A stretch of 13,354 nt of DNA from Taishania sp045629585 (GTDB lineage: Bacteria > Bacteroidota > Bacteroidia > Flavobacteriales_D > Crocinitomicaceae), in the NCBI GenBank assembly GCA_045629585.1, contig JAZQRM010000096.1, forward strand, positions 1 to 13,354, in the 5' to 3' direction. Numbering within the stretch: position 1 is the stretch's first letter; the number at the start of each line of letters is the position of its first letter. Below are positions 1 to 7,635 of this stretch, in pieces. The notes beneath the pieces were generated by a model. The model did not search any database, was not told the DNA's origin, and was given only the letters and a program-made list of their open reading frames with translations. A program made the position numbers and the translations under genes.

Positions 1-181
1 AGAAGCTGACCGTAAATTGCATTCTATGTTGCATTGGGATGTCAATAATGGTGTTGCGAGAAGAGGTTGGGCACGCAATGAAGGTGCGATTAGTGCTATT
101 GTGAGGGCGATGGAAAAAGAACCTCTTTTGAAAGTAACTTTGCCGAACCAAGTGGATGATAATCTCTTTGCTAGCTTGTAA
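1..181 (+). CDS. 3' end of an unrecognised gene (partial)
   Basis: An open frame enters from the left edge (first full codon at position 2) and ends at TAA 179-181, giving about 59 C-terminal residues. It begins EADRKLHSMLHWDVNNG and ends NQVDDNLFASL. The fragment is soluble-looking and rich in charged residues, with no membrane segment, and includes an RRGWARNEGAISAIV stretch that looks helical. I do not recognise the family. The coding reading rests on an uninterrupted frame with sensible composition and on the intrinsic terminator 25 nt after the stop. It points the same way as ndh downstream, but the terminator suggests separate transcription. Confidence 0.7.
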   Translation, partial: EADRKLHSMLHWDVNNGVARRGWARNEGAISAIVRAMEKEPLLKVTLPNQVDDNLFASL

Positions 182-205
182 AGGCTAAATTTTTGTTAAA
201 ATTGT

Positions 206-232
206 AAAGGGGGCTAAAACTCCCTTTTTTTT
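206..232 (+). terminator. Rho-independent terminator of the left-edge gene
   Basis: The stem AAAGGG (206-211) pairs with CCCTTT (222-227). It is extended inside by a G-U and a G-C pair, leaving a loop of about six bases, and is followed by a run of eight T. It lies 25 nt after the stop of the partial gene and before ndh. Confidence 0.85.
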
Positions 233-257
233 ATTTTTAATTAGGAATAATAAAAGT

Positions 258-284
258 TAAATTTGTACAATTATTATACGTTTA
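258..284 (+). promoter_or_regulatory. Candidate ndh promoter
   Basis: TAAATTTG at 258-265 fits the Bacteroidota -7 consensus TAnnTTTG. A second, weaker candidate is TACGTTTA at 277-284. Neither has a TTG at the usual distance upstream, so the choice between them is open. Either would give a short 5' leader (roughly 15-35 nt) before the ATG at 304. Confidence 0.35.
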
Positions 285-303
285 CAAATAAACCCTTCAT
301 ACA

Positions 304-1575
304 ATGGAATTAAGATTGCCCAAAAGTTCAAACCAACGTGTAGTTATTGTTGGTGGTGGATTTGGAGGGTTGAAGTTGGCAAAAGATTTAGCTAAGTCTG
401 ATTATCAAGTTGTTTTAATTGACCAAAATAACTTTCACCAATTCCAACCTTTATTTTATCAAGTAGCAACATGTGGTTTGGAATCGAGTTCAATCGTTTT
501 TCCAATGCGTAAAATGTTTCACGGTGTGAAGAATGTACAGTTTCGTCTAACGAAGGTGGAATCTGTAAATACGGAAGCCAACATTGTTAACACAACGGAT
601 GGAACGGTAGAGTATGATCACCTTATCATAGCAACTGGAGCAGGTAATAATTTCTTTGGGAATAAAAACATTGAAGAGAAGGCTTTTGCAATGAAAAGTA
701 TTTCTCAATCATTGCGTTTAAGAAATACTATCTTAGAGCGTTTTGAACAAGCCTTAAATGTTCCTTATGAACAGCAAGAAGAATATTTGACTTTTGTTAT
801 CGCTGGGGCGGGTCCAACAGGAACAGAGTTGGCAGGGTCATTGGCCGAGATGCGAAACGAAGTTTTACCTAAAGATTTCCCTGAATTGGATTTCTCTAAA
901 ATGAAAATCATTTTGGTGGATGGAGGTAAGCGAGTTCTTGCTGCAATGTCTGAAAAGTCATCCGAACAGACGCATCACTATTTGAAAGAATTGGGTTGTG
1001 AAATTCGCTTGACAAGTATAGTGAAAGATTTTGATGGTTCAGTTGTGGAATTAGGGGATGGATCAACTATTCGTTCTAAAACTTTAATCTGGTCCGCGGG
1101 TATACGTGGAAATATGGTGGATGGTTTTGAACCAGAGATAATTCTCCCTGGTAATCGTCTTAAAGTGGATGCGTTTAACCGTGTGGAAGGACACGATAAT
1201 GTTTACGCAATTGGTGATATCGCATGTATGATGTCTGAAGATCTGCCAAGAGGACATCCGCAAATGGCGCAGCCTGCAATACAACAAGGTGAGAATCTTG
1301 CCAAAAACCTTATTGCGTTGAAAAAAGGACAAGCTTTAAAACCGTTTAAATATAAAAACCTTGGTGCAATGGCAACGATCGGTAGAAATAAAGCCGTTGT
1401 TGAATTGCCTAAATTACAATTCGGTGGTTTCTTTGCGTGGTTTACGTGGATGTTTGTTCACCTTAAGTCAATACTAGGGGTGAAAAATAAATTCTTCATA
1501 TTCGTAAACTGGATTTGGAATTACTTTACATACAATTCTTCTTTACGTTTGATCATAAAAAGAAGAGAGCAGTAA
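304..1575 (+). CDS. ndh: Type II NADH:quinone oxidoreductase (NDH-2)
   Basis: This is a single-subunit FAD flavoenzyme that passes electrons from NADH to menaquinone on the inner face of the cytoplasmic membrane without pumping protons. The 423 residues match the usual NDH-2 length. An FAD-binding Rossmann motif GGGFGG lies at residues 17-22, with the acidic end of beta-2 at Asp40. The second dinucleotide (NADH) motif, FVIAGAGPTGTEL, is at about 164-176. The second FAD contact, YAIGDIA, is at about 301-307, and the quinone-site signature AQPAIQQGEN is at about 322-331. The C-terminal part (about 377-410) is rich in Trp and Phe and amphipathic, as in the membrane-anchoring helices of NDH-2. 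The ATG at 304 directly precedes the conserved fold. The gene is probably monocistronic, as its stop codon touches that of the convergent helicase gene. Confidence 0.93.
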   Translation: MELRLPKSSNQRVVIVGGGFGGLKLAKDLAKSDYQVVLIDQNNFHQFQPLFYQVATCGLESSSIVFPMRKMFHGVKNVQFRLTKVESVNTEANIVNTTDGTVEYDHLIIATGAGNNFFGNKNIEEKAFAMKSISQSLRLRNTILERFEQALNVPYEQQEEYLTFVIAGAGPTGTELAGSLAEMRNEVLPKDFPELDFSKMKIILVDGGKRVLAAMSEKSSEQTHHYLKELGCEIRLTSIVKDFDGSVVELGDGSTIRSKTLIWSAGIRGNMVDGFEPEIILPGNRLKVDAFNRVEGHDNVYAIGDIACMMSEDLPRGHPQMAQPAIQQGENLAKNLIALKKGQALKPFKYKNLGAMATIGRNKAVVELPKLQFGGFFAWFTWMFVHLKSILGVKNKFFIFVNWIWNYFTYNSSLRLIIKRREQ

Positions 1576-4500
1576 TTACACCTCCTCTAATCTCAGATCA
1601 AGTAAATAAAATAGATAAGCTTTTACAGAGGTGTGCCCCATATTGGATAGCGCACCTTTGTAGTTTTTTAGCTGTTTGATATCTTTGTTTTTAGGTATAC
1701 CTGTCTTAAAGTCTACTACAATTGTTTCCTGTTCTTTTAAAATTATTTTGTCAGGACGTATAATTTCTGTCGGACTAACTAACAAACTCATTTCATCTAA
1801 GGTTTCAATCGCATCAGCAAACAGTGCTTTGTAGTCTGCATTGGATAGTACTTGCTCTAAATCGATTTGTAATTGTGCTGTAAATTGTTCCTCAATCCAA
1901 CCTTCCTGTAAACCACGATTTATCAAGCTTTCCACATTATCTGCAGCATTGTAATTAGAAATTAATAAGTGGAATTGTGTTCCATAGCGCCTTTCATCAG
2001 AAAGTAGTTGTGAATCTTGTAACTCTTCCATGTCCTGTAAGGCTATGTCTGGGAACCATAAGTTATCAGTTATATTACTCGGTATGTAATATGTCGACGA
2101 ATGATCAGTGGTTTTATATGTTTTTGTTACGCGTTCACCAATGGTATGTATAGCTCGTTCTCCTTTTGCAATGGAGTCCTCAAAGATATGCTTCACATAA
2201 ATGAAATCGGATGTTTTTTCACTTTCAAAAGGAATGCGTACATAAAGGCGTTCTTCTGGACGGGTGTAAGCAACATAGTATTTGTTGTATTCGTCCAATT
2301 GTATTTTTCGTGTCTCCTCCTCTGTACGTTGTTGTACGCTTTGCAAGTTGCTATTGGAAGATAAAGGAGTGTATAATAATTGATCGTCATCCTCTATGAA
2401 ATAGCTGTTATGCTGTTTGCTTGAAATTGGCTTGTCGTGAATTAAAATTACAACAGGAAATTCCAGTCCCTTGGATTTGTGAATGGTCATAATTTGAATA
2501 GCATCATCACTTTCCGGGATCTGAACAGCCTTTGTTTCCTTGCTTAAGGTTGTGTATTCTTTTAAAAATTTGGGTAAGTCAGGACCATTTCTTAGTTCAA
2601 ATTGATAGACAATATCAGCGAAATGATGTAGATACGTGTTACGTAACTCGTCCAATTCTAATAAAGAAAATGCATTCTGAACTAAATCGTATAAAGTCTC
2701 AAATTTCCTGAAAAAGTTGGAGAAGTCTTTAATATTATCTACTATAAACCGTTCAATGTTGAAGGATTTGTAGTTTTCTTTTTGATCAAAATAGTGAAAG
2801 TAAAATTGAGTTGTTTTACCCTTAACCAAACAGAATTGGTGAACCATCTGTTTCTGAAAATTCTCATCGGTTGGTGAACTAACTACTTTTAAATACGCAA
2901 GGACTAAACGGGTACCTAAATCGGAATCTACATTTAGCGAATCTGCAGATACGATCTTAAATCCTTGTTCTGTTAATTGATTGGCCCAGATAGTGCAAGA
3001 ATTGTTTTTGTTGCCTAAAATGCAGATGTCTCCCAGTTTGTAACCATCCGCCTGTGCCTCTTTTATGGAGGATAGAATAAAATCAAGATGCTCATCTGGC
3101 TTCATACTCGCATGAATCGCCTCAATTGATATGTAGCCCGTCTTGGATGATTTGGGTACTTGTACGATATTGTTGTAAAAGAGACGTTCTTCATCTCCCA
3201 TTTCATAACTAATCGCCGTAAAAAGGGTGTTGTTGAATTCAACAATCTCACGTGCGCTACGGAAGTTGTTCGGCAAAATTTCTACCGCTCCCATGGTTTG
3301 AAAAAACGTAGAAGTCAGTGCAAGCTTGGGATCATTTTCGGGATTGTAAATACCTGGTAATTCTACAAATTGTTCAGCAACTCCATTTTTGAATCGATAA
3401 ATGGCTTGCTTTGGATCGCCCACAATAAGATTTTTGTCTCCTTTGGAAATGGATTCGTGTAATAGTGGAACCAAATTTATCCATTGTAGTCGTGAAGTGT
3501 CCTGAAATTCATCAAGCATGAAATTCCTAAATTTCACCCCTAATTTTTCATAGATATATAAGGTGTCTTCTTGTAACAGTAATTCTGAAATCCGTGTATT
3601 AAATTCGGAAATTAAGATGACTCTTTCATTTTGATTAACTTCTTGCAATGCTTTATTCAAATGCTGAAGCAATGCCATGTTAAAATAATTCTTGACAATT
3701 ATTTCCAGGCGACAGTAGTTTTCTAAATTGTTGATGTAATAAAGGGCGAGTTCTTGCATCGCGTAGTGAAGCGGTGCAGGGGTTGCTTTTTTTGCGTGTG
3801 CACCCTGCGCAATTTCTTCTAGTTTACTTGCGGTAAATGGACCATCAGTGCGGTCAAATTTCTTAACGGTTTTTAATTTTTCTATCCTGTTTTTTGTGTG
3901 ATGACCGCCAACGATCTCGTCATTTGCGACAGGATTTTCAGCATATGCTTTTACTACTTGTTGGGCTAACGCAATATATTCTTTGTCAAAATGGGTCAGT
4001 TGTGTTCGTAAAGTTTTAAAATCTTCAATGGAAAACGTTTCTTTCATTAGACGTTCAACGTAAGGAAGGTCTTGCTCTTTGGTTAGGATTTTCGCAAAAT
4101 CTATTAAGTTTTTTCTAAAATTCCATGATTTCTCTTCTTCTACGAGTAATTCAACATAGCGCATTATGAATTCTGAAATCAATTCATTTTGACCAATCTC
4201 ACTCATGACAGTATCGACAACTTGCTCGATAATCTGATCTTGGTTGATGACTACTTCAAAGTCGGAAGGTAAATCTAAATCGCGACTAAATGAACGAATC
4301 AAACGCAAGTTAAACTTGTCAATCGTTAGTACGTTGAATGCTTCGTAATTATGTAATATCGAGTATAAAATGTTTTGCGCATGATCTTGAACTTCCTCCG
4401 GATTTTGTCCCAATTCATCTGAAATTACAAATAGGTAGTTATCTTCCGGGTAAAGTTCTGGATAGGTCAGTTTATCCAATGCACCGAGAATACGAATCTT

Positions 4501-4668
4501 CATTTCTAAAGCCGCTTTATTGGTAAATGTCATGGCCAAAATCTCTGAATACTTATTGGGATTGAAAGGTTCCTTGGCTAAAAGTAAGTGCATGAAGGTC
4601 TTAACCAATGAATAGGTTTTTCCACTTCCAGCCGATGCATTCAAGATTTTTAAAGGTACAGATGACAT
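1576..4668 (-). CDS. RecB/AddA-like UvrD-family helicase with C-terminal PD-(D/E)XK nuclease
   Basis: This is a superfamily 1A DNA helicase-nuclease of the kind that processes double-strand DNA ends for recombination. From the ATG at 4668 it has 1030 residues. Motifs in order: Walker A NASAGSGKT (about 10-18), Ia AMTFTNKAALEMK, Walker B DEFQDTS (386-392), III VGDPKQAIYRFK, IV NNFRSAREI, V MTIHKSKGLEF (727-737) and VI YVAYTRPEERLY (about 797). The C-terminus carries a RecB-type nuclease: GTQFHLLI, then RPDKIILK, VVDFKTG (984-990) and QLKNY, covering the His, Asp, D-x-K and QxxxY positions. An earlier in-frame ATG at 4686 exists, but a promoter -7 box covers it, so I prefer 4668. An AddB-type partner would normally be expected; none is in the window. 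The gene diverges from the lipoprotein gene at 4729. Confidence 0.92.
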   Translation of the reverse strand: MSSVPLKILNASAGSGKTYSLVKTFMHLLLAKEPFNPNKYSEILAMTFTNKAALEMKIRILGALDKLTYPELYPEDNYLFVISDELGQNPEEVQDHAQNILYSILHNYEAFNVLTIDKFNLRLIRSFSRDLDLPSDFEVVINQDQIIEQVVDTVMSEIGQNELISEFIMRYVELLVEEEKSWNFRKNLIDFAKILTKEQDLPYVERLMKETFSIEDFKTLRTQLTHFDKEYIALAQQVVKAYAENPVANDEIVGGHHTKNRIEKLKTVKKFDRTDGPFTASKLEEIAQGAHAKKATPAPLHYAMQELALYYINNLENYCRLEIIVKNYFNMALLQHLNKALQEVNQNERVILISEFNTRISELLLQEDTLYIYEKLGVKFRNFMLDEFQDTSRLQWINLVPLLHESISKGDKNLIVGDPKQAIYRFKNGVAEQFVELPGIYNPENDPKLALTSTFFQTMGAVEILPNNFRSAREIVEFNNTLFTAISYEMGDEERLFYNNIVQVPKSSKTGYISIEAIHASMKPDEHLDFILSSIKEAQADGYKLGDICILGNKNNSCTIWANQLTEQGFKIVSADSLNVDSDLGTRLVLAYLKVVSSPTDENFQKQMVHQFCLVKGKTTQFYFHYFDQKENYKSFNIERFIVDNIKDFSNFFRKFETLYDLVQNAFSLLELDELRNTYLHHFADIVYQFELRNGPDLPKFLKEYTTLSKETKAVQIPESDDAIQIMTIHKSKGLEFPVVILIHDKPISSKQHNSYFIEDDDQLLYTPLSSNSNLQSVQQRTEEETRKIQLDEYNKYYVAYTRPEERLYVRIPFESEKTSDFIYVKHIFEDSIAKGERAIHTIGERVTKTYKTTDHSSTYYIPSNITDNLWFPDIALQDMEELQDSQLLSDERRYGTQFHLLISNYNAADNVESLINRGLQEGWIEEQFTAQLQIDLEQVLSNADYKALFADAIETLDEMSLLVSPTEIIRPDKIILKEQETIVVDFKTGIPKNKDIKQLKNYKGALSNMGHTSVKAYLFYLLDLRLEEV

Positions 4669-4683
4669 AAAATTCGTTTGTCT

Positions 4684-4710
4684 CAAAAATATGAATTAAC
4701 TTCATTGCAA
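4684..4710 (-). promoter_or_regulatory. Promoter of the helicase-nuclease gene
   Basis: Read on the minus strand, TTG (4710-4708) is followed after 16 nt by TATTTTTG (4691-4684), an exact TAnnTTTG -7 box. The spacer is slightly short of the common 19-21 nt. Transcription would start near 4678, about 10 nt before the ATG at 4668. This places the alternative ATG at 4686 upstream of the transcript. Confidence 0.55.
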
Positions 4711-4728
4711 AATGTAAAATTATAGGTA

Positions 4729-5490
4729 ATGAAGAAGTTATTCTATGTCTTATTTAGTGCCACCTTTGTATTATCTGCTTGTAAGAAAGATAAAGGGGAG
4801 GGCGTAGATGCTGCTCCTACATTCGTTCAAGAGCTTTCTTTTGCGCCATTTTTTGGGGATACAGAAGTGACTTCAATGAATCAAGTGGTTGTTTTAGAGA
4901 ATGGCTGGAAGGTAAAAGTAACGCAGTTGAAATTTTTATTTACCGATGTGGAAATCGGTGGAAATAAAATGACAGATGCTGTATATTATGATTTCCCAAA
5001 TGATTATAACAATGTTTTTTTGAAGAAAGACAGTTCAGTGAACAATGGGCCTGGTATTAAATTAAATCTCGGTGTGGGCACTAAGTATAACCACAGCGAT
5101 CCCTCTGCATTGCCTGTTGATCATCCGCTAAATATTTTAAATTCGAGTGATATGCATTGGAGCTGGAATCCAGGGTATATATTCTATAAAATGGAATTAT
5201 TAGTGGATACGGCTGGCGTTGTAGGGCAAGATAATTTTAATCAGAATCTATCCTATCACATAGGATTAGATCCCAATTTTGAGGTGCTTTCAATTCCATC
5301 GGCGGTTCAAAAAACAATATCAAATGCAACGCAAAGAATCCGTTTGAAATTTGATTTGAAAGAGTTGCTTTTCTCTCCGAATACGGATATTGACGTAATT
5401 TCAGAATCGATAAGTCATTCAACTGGCCCACAATCGACGATCGCTGAAAGATTAGCTAGACGTTTACCTGGTACTATTTTTGCTTATTAG
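4729..5490 (+). CDS. MbnP-like lipoprotein, probable copper-binding partner of the di-haem protein
   Basis: This is a secreted lipoprotein of 253 residues. An SPII signal peptide ends in the lipobox LSAC with Cys18, followed by KKDKGEG. The body is a predicted beta-rich domain. The most telling segment is MHWSWNPGY at residues 122-130, followed by IFYKMEL, which resembles the W-x-W-x-x-GY-x-F core of MbnP-like proteins. His167 (SYHIGL) and His210 (ISHSTG) are candidate metal ligands. In the characterised methanotroph MbnP, copper is bound by histidines and a kynurenine made from Trp by the di-haem enzyme MbnH. The gene 6 nt downstream here encodes such a di-haem protein, which strongly supports the family call. 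That copper is the physiological metal here is inference. The ATG at 4729 is the natural start because it begins the signal peptide. Confidence 0.8.
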   Translation: MKKLFYVLFSATFVLSACKKDKGEGVDAAPTFVQELSFAPFFGDTEVTSMNQVVVLENGWKVKVTQLKFLFTDVEIGGNKMTDAVYYDFPNDYNNVFLKKDSSVNNGPGIKLNLGVGTKYNHSDPSALPVDHPLNILNSSDMHWSWNPGYIFYKMELLVDTAGVVGQDNFNQNLSYHIGLDPNFEVLSIPSAVQKTISNATQRIRLKFDLKELLFSPNTDIDVISESISHSTGPQSTIAERLARRLPGTIFAY

Positions 5491-5496
5491 TTGGTT

Positions 5497-6570
5497 ATGA
5501 GATTTCTTTTAGGATTATTCATATTGGTTTTTCTTGTTTCTTGTAAAAAGGAAGCGGTCGAGTATATTCCTACGCCCTATGTTTTGGAAATACCAAGCCA
5601 TTTTCCGCAAATGGTTATTCCATCGGATAATCCAATGACAGTGGAAGGGGTGGAATTGGGTCGTCATTTGTTTTATGAAAAGAAACTGAGTCTTGATAAT
5701 TCTATTTCATGTGCTTCGTGTCACGTACCTAGTTTGGCGTTTTCTGATGATAGAGTAAAGTCTTTAGGTGTTAACGGTGCCCAAGGTGAACGGCACTCCA
5801 TGGCTTTGGTTAATTTGGGGTGGCAAAAGTTTCTCTTTTGGGATGGTAGAGCAAAATCGTTGGAGGAGCAAATTCTGGAGCCTGTTCCTAATCCTGTAGA
5901 AATGCATTTGGATTGGCAAACTGCTGCAATGCGGATAGAAAATGATTTGTACTACAAAAAAATGTTTCAAAAGGCCTTCGGAACGCATCTCATTGATTCT
6001 AATTATATCGCAAAAGCACTAGCTCAGTTTTTACGAACCATGATATCTGGAAATTCCAAGTACGATGTTTTGTATAAATTAGCAAATAATGTTCCATTAA
6101 CTGCGGCGGATCAGTTACTCAATCAGCAAATTTCTAACGAACAACGTGCCGGTTACGATTTGTTCATGAGCTTAAATGGCGCGGATTGTTTACATTGTCA
6201 CAATGGCCCGCTGATGCAAGTGCAATTAATGAGCAATAACGGATTGGATGCTTATCATACCGATATAGGATATGCTAAGGTAACAGGTAGTGTTAATGAT
6301 ATTGGTAAATTCAAAGTACCTTCATTGCGTAACGTAGCTTTAACAGCACCTTACATGCACGACGGACGCTTTAGTACCTTAGAACAGGTGATTGATCATT
6401 ATTCTAGTGGTATTCAATTGTCCCCAACAATTGATCCTTTGATTGAATACGCTTTTCAAGGTGGAGTGCAGCTGGATGGATATCAAAAGCAATTGCTAAA
6501 GCAGTTTTTACTTACGCTAACGGACAGTAGTTTTGTGACAAATCCTAAATTTGCAGCTCCAACAAAATAG
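5497..6570 (+). CDS. Di-haem cytochrome c peroxidase/MauG family lipoprotein (MbnH-like)
   Basis: This is an exported di-haem c lipoprotein of 357 residues. The ATG at 5497 is preferred over a TTG at 5491 because it directly starts the signal peptide MRFLLGLFILVFLVSC (lipobox Cys16). Haem-binding motifs are CASCH (72-76) and CLHCH (231-235). FWDGR (about 114-118) carries the conserved Trp that lies between the haems in this family. KVPSLRNVALTAPYMHDG (about 273-290) is the standard bacterial CcP/MauG core. Classical peroxidases have a Met haem ligand after this block (ETMGRIQL context). Aligned by eye, this protein has Tyr302 (DHYSSGIQL), as in MauG and MbnH, which argues for a protein-modifying oxidase rather than a plain H2O2 scavenger. 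It sits 6 nt after the MbnP-like gene, so the latter is the likely substrate. Confidence 0.88.
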   Translation: MRFLLGLFILVFLVSCKKEAVEYIPTPYVLEIPSHFPQMVIPSDNPMTVEGVELGRHLFYEKKLSLDNSISCASCHVPSLAFSDDRVKSLGVNGAQGERHSMALVNLGWQKFLFWDGRAKSLEEQILEPVPNPVEMHLDWQTAAMRIENDLYYKKMFQKAFGTHLIDSNYIAKALAQFLRTMISGNSKYDVLYKLANNVPLTAADQLLNQQISNEQRAGYDLFMSLNGADCLHCHNGPLMQVQLMSNNGLDAYHTDIGYAKVTGSVNDIGKFKVPSLRNVALTAPYMHDGRFSTLEQVIDHYSSGIQLSPTIDPLIEYAFQGGVQLDGYQKQLLKQFLLTLTDSSFVTNPKFAAPTK

Positions 6571-6573
6571 AAT

Positions 6574-7581
6574 ATGCCGCATATCAAGAATGCCCTTTTT
6601 CGTTATCGGATTATCGATAAATATTTAAAAAGTACGACAAAACCCTATCCCAGTAAAGAGGAGCTAAGACGTGCGTGTGAGGAAGCTCTATTTGGAAGTG
6701 AAGATCGCTCGCATATCAGTGATTCTACAATCGAAAAAGATTTGTTCGCTATGCGAATGGAAATGGATGCGCCGATAAAATTCAGTAAAAGACATGGAGG
6801 TTATTATTATACAGCTCCTGATTTTTCGGTGGATGATGTTCCTTTGAAGGAAGAAGATTTGGATGCCATTCGTTTCGCAGCTAGTACTTTGCTTCAGTTT
6901 AAGGATGTGCAAATGTTTAAGGATTTTGGGTCGGCAATTGATAAAATTGTGGATCGTGTGGCCATTTCTGGATCTAAAAATGCAATGGATATTAATGAAT
7001 TTGTGCAATTTGAAACGGCAGCATCTGTCGGTGGAGGTGAGTTTTTACCTGCATTATTAGAAGGTATTCAGAAAAGTTGTGCCGTGCATTTTGAATATGA
7101 AAATTTTAATACAAAAACAAAAAAAGCACGTAAGGTTCTTCCCTTGTTATTGAAAGAATACCGAAATCGATGGTATCTTATTTCCTGGGATGTAATTAAA
7201 GATAGAATTACCACTTATGCCTTAGATCGAATGACGAACTTGGAATTGTCTTCTGAAAAATTGACCAAACCAAATTCGTTTAATCCTCAAGCATTTTTTA
7301 AATATTCAATCGGTATTTCTACCAGCGATCAAGCACCTTTGCAAATTAAATTAAGAGCAAATGATGTAGCAGCTCGCTATTTGGAAACTCAACCCATTCA
7401 TTCTTCTCAAAAGAAAATGGAGGAAGGCGAATGGTCAACTTTTGAATTACAAGTCTATTATTCAGAAGAATTAGTTCGTCAGTTTTTATCTTTCGGTCAA
7501 GAAATTATTATTGACGAACCACTTTCTTTAAAGCAAGAAGTGAAAGATAGATTCGAAAAAGCGGTTAAACAGTATAAATAG
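6574..7581 (+). CDS. WYL-domain transcriptional regulator (HTH-WYL-WCX)
   Basis: This is a DNA-binding regulator of 335 residues with the usual three-part build. The N-terminal winged HTH spans residues 1-80, with a recognition-helix candidate SDSTIEKDLFAMR (49-61) and wing RHGGYYYTAPDF. A linker leads to the WYL domain at about 155-245, containing RWYLISWD (Trp200-Tyr201-Leu202) and the following TYALDRM strand. A WCX-type C-terminus spans about 253-335. WYL domains are ligand-sensing modules that in several regulators bind nucleotides or nucleic acid; the ligand here is unknown. The ATG lies 3 nt after the stop of the di-haem gene, so the two are almost certainly co-transcribed. The gene is 54 nt from the acyl-CoA enzymes. 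It may control its own operon, but no operator can be pointed to. Confidence 0.88.
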   Translation: MPHIKNALFRYRIIDKYLKSTTKPYPSKEELRRACEEALFGSEDRSHISDSTIEKDLFAMRMEMDAPIKFSKRHGGYYYTAPDFSVDDVPLKEEDLDAIRFAASTLLQFKDVQMFKDFGSAIDKIVDRVAISGSKNAMDINEFVQFETAASVGGGEFLPALLEGIQKSCAVHFEYENFNTKTKKARKVLPLLLKEYRNRWYLISWDVIKDRITTYALDRMTNLELSSEKLTKPNSFNPQAFFKYSIGISTSDQAPLQIKLRANDVAARYLETQPIHSSQKKMEEGEWSTFELQVYYSEELVRQFLSFGQEIIIDEPLSLKQEVKDRFEKAVKQYK

Positions 7582-7635
7582 AATAACTCAGAAGAGAGGA
7601 CAATTACCTATCTTCGTAAAAAGCATAAATTGAAT

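Noticed and set aside
1538..1565. Hairpin at the end of ndh as a bidirectional terminator
   Set aside because: The stem is only seven AT-rich pairs with a loop of about 14 nt inside coding sequence and no proper T-tract, so it is too weak to call.
4669..4686. Upstream ATG at 4686 as the start of the helicase-nuclease
   Set aside because: It adds only six residues before MSSVPLK and overlaps an exact TAnnTTTG -7 box, so it would lie upstream of the transcript.
5491..5496. TTG at 5491 as the start of the di-haem protein
   Set aside because: The ATG at 5497 directly begins a standard lipoprotein signal peptide; the TTG would only add Met-Val.
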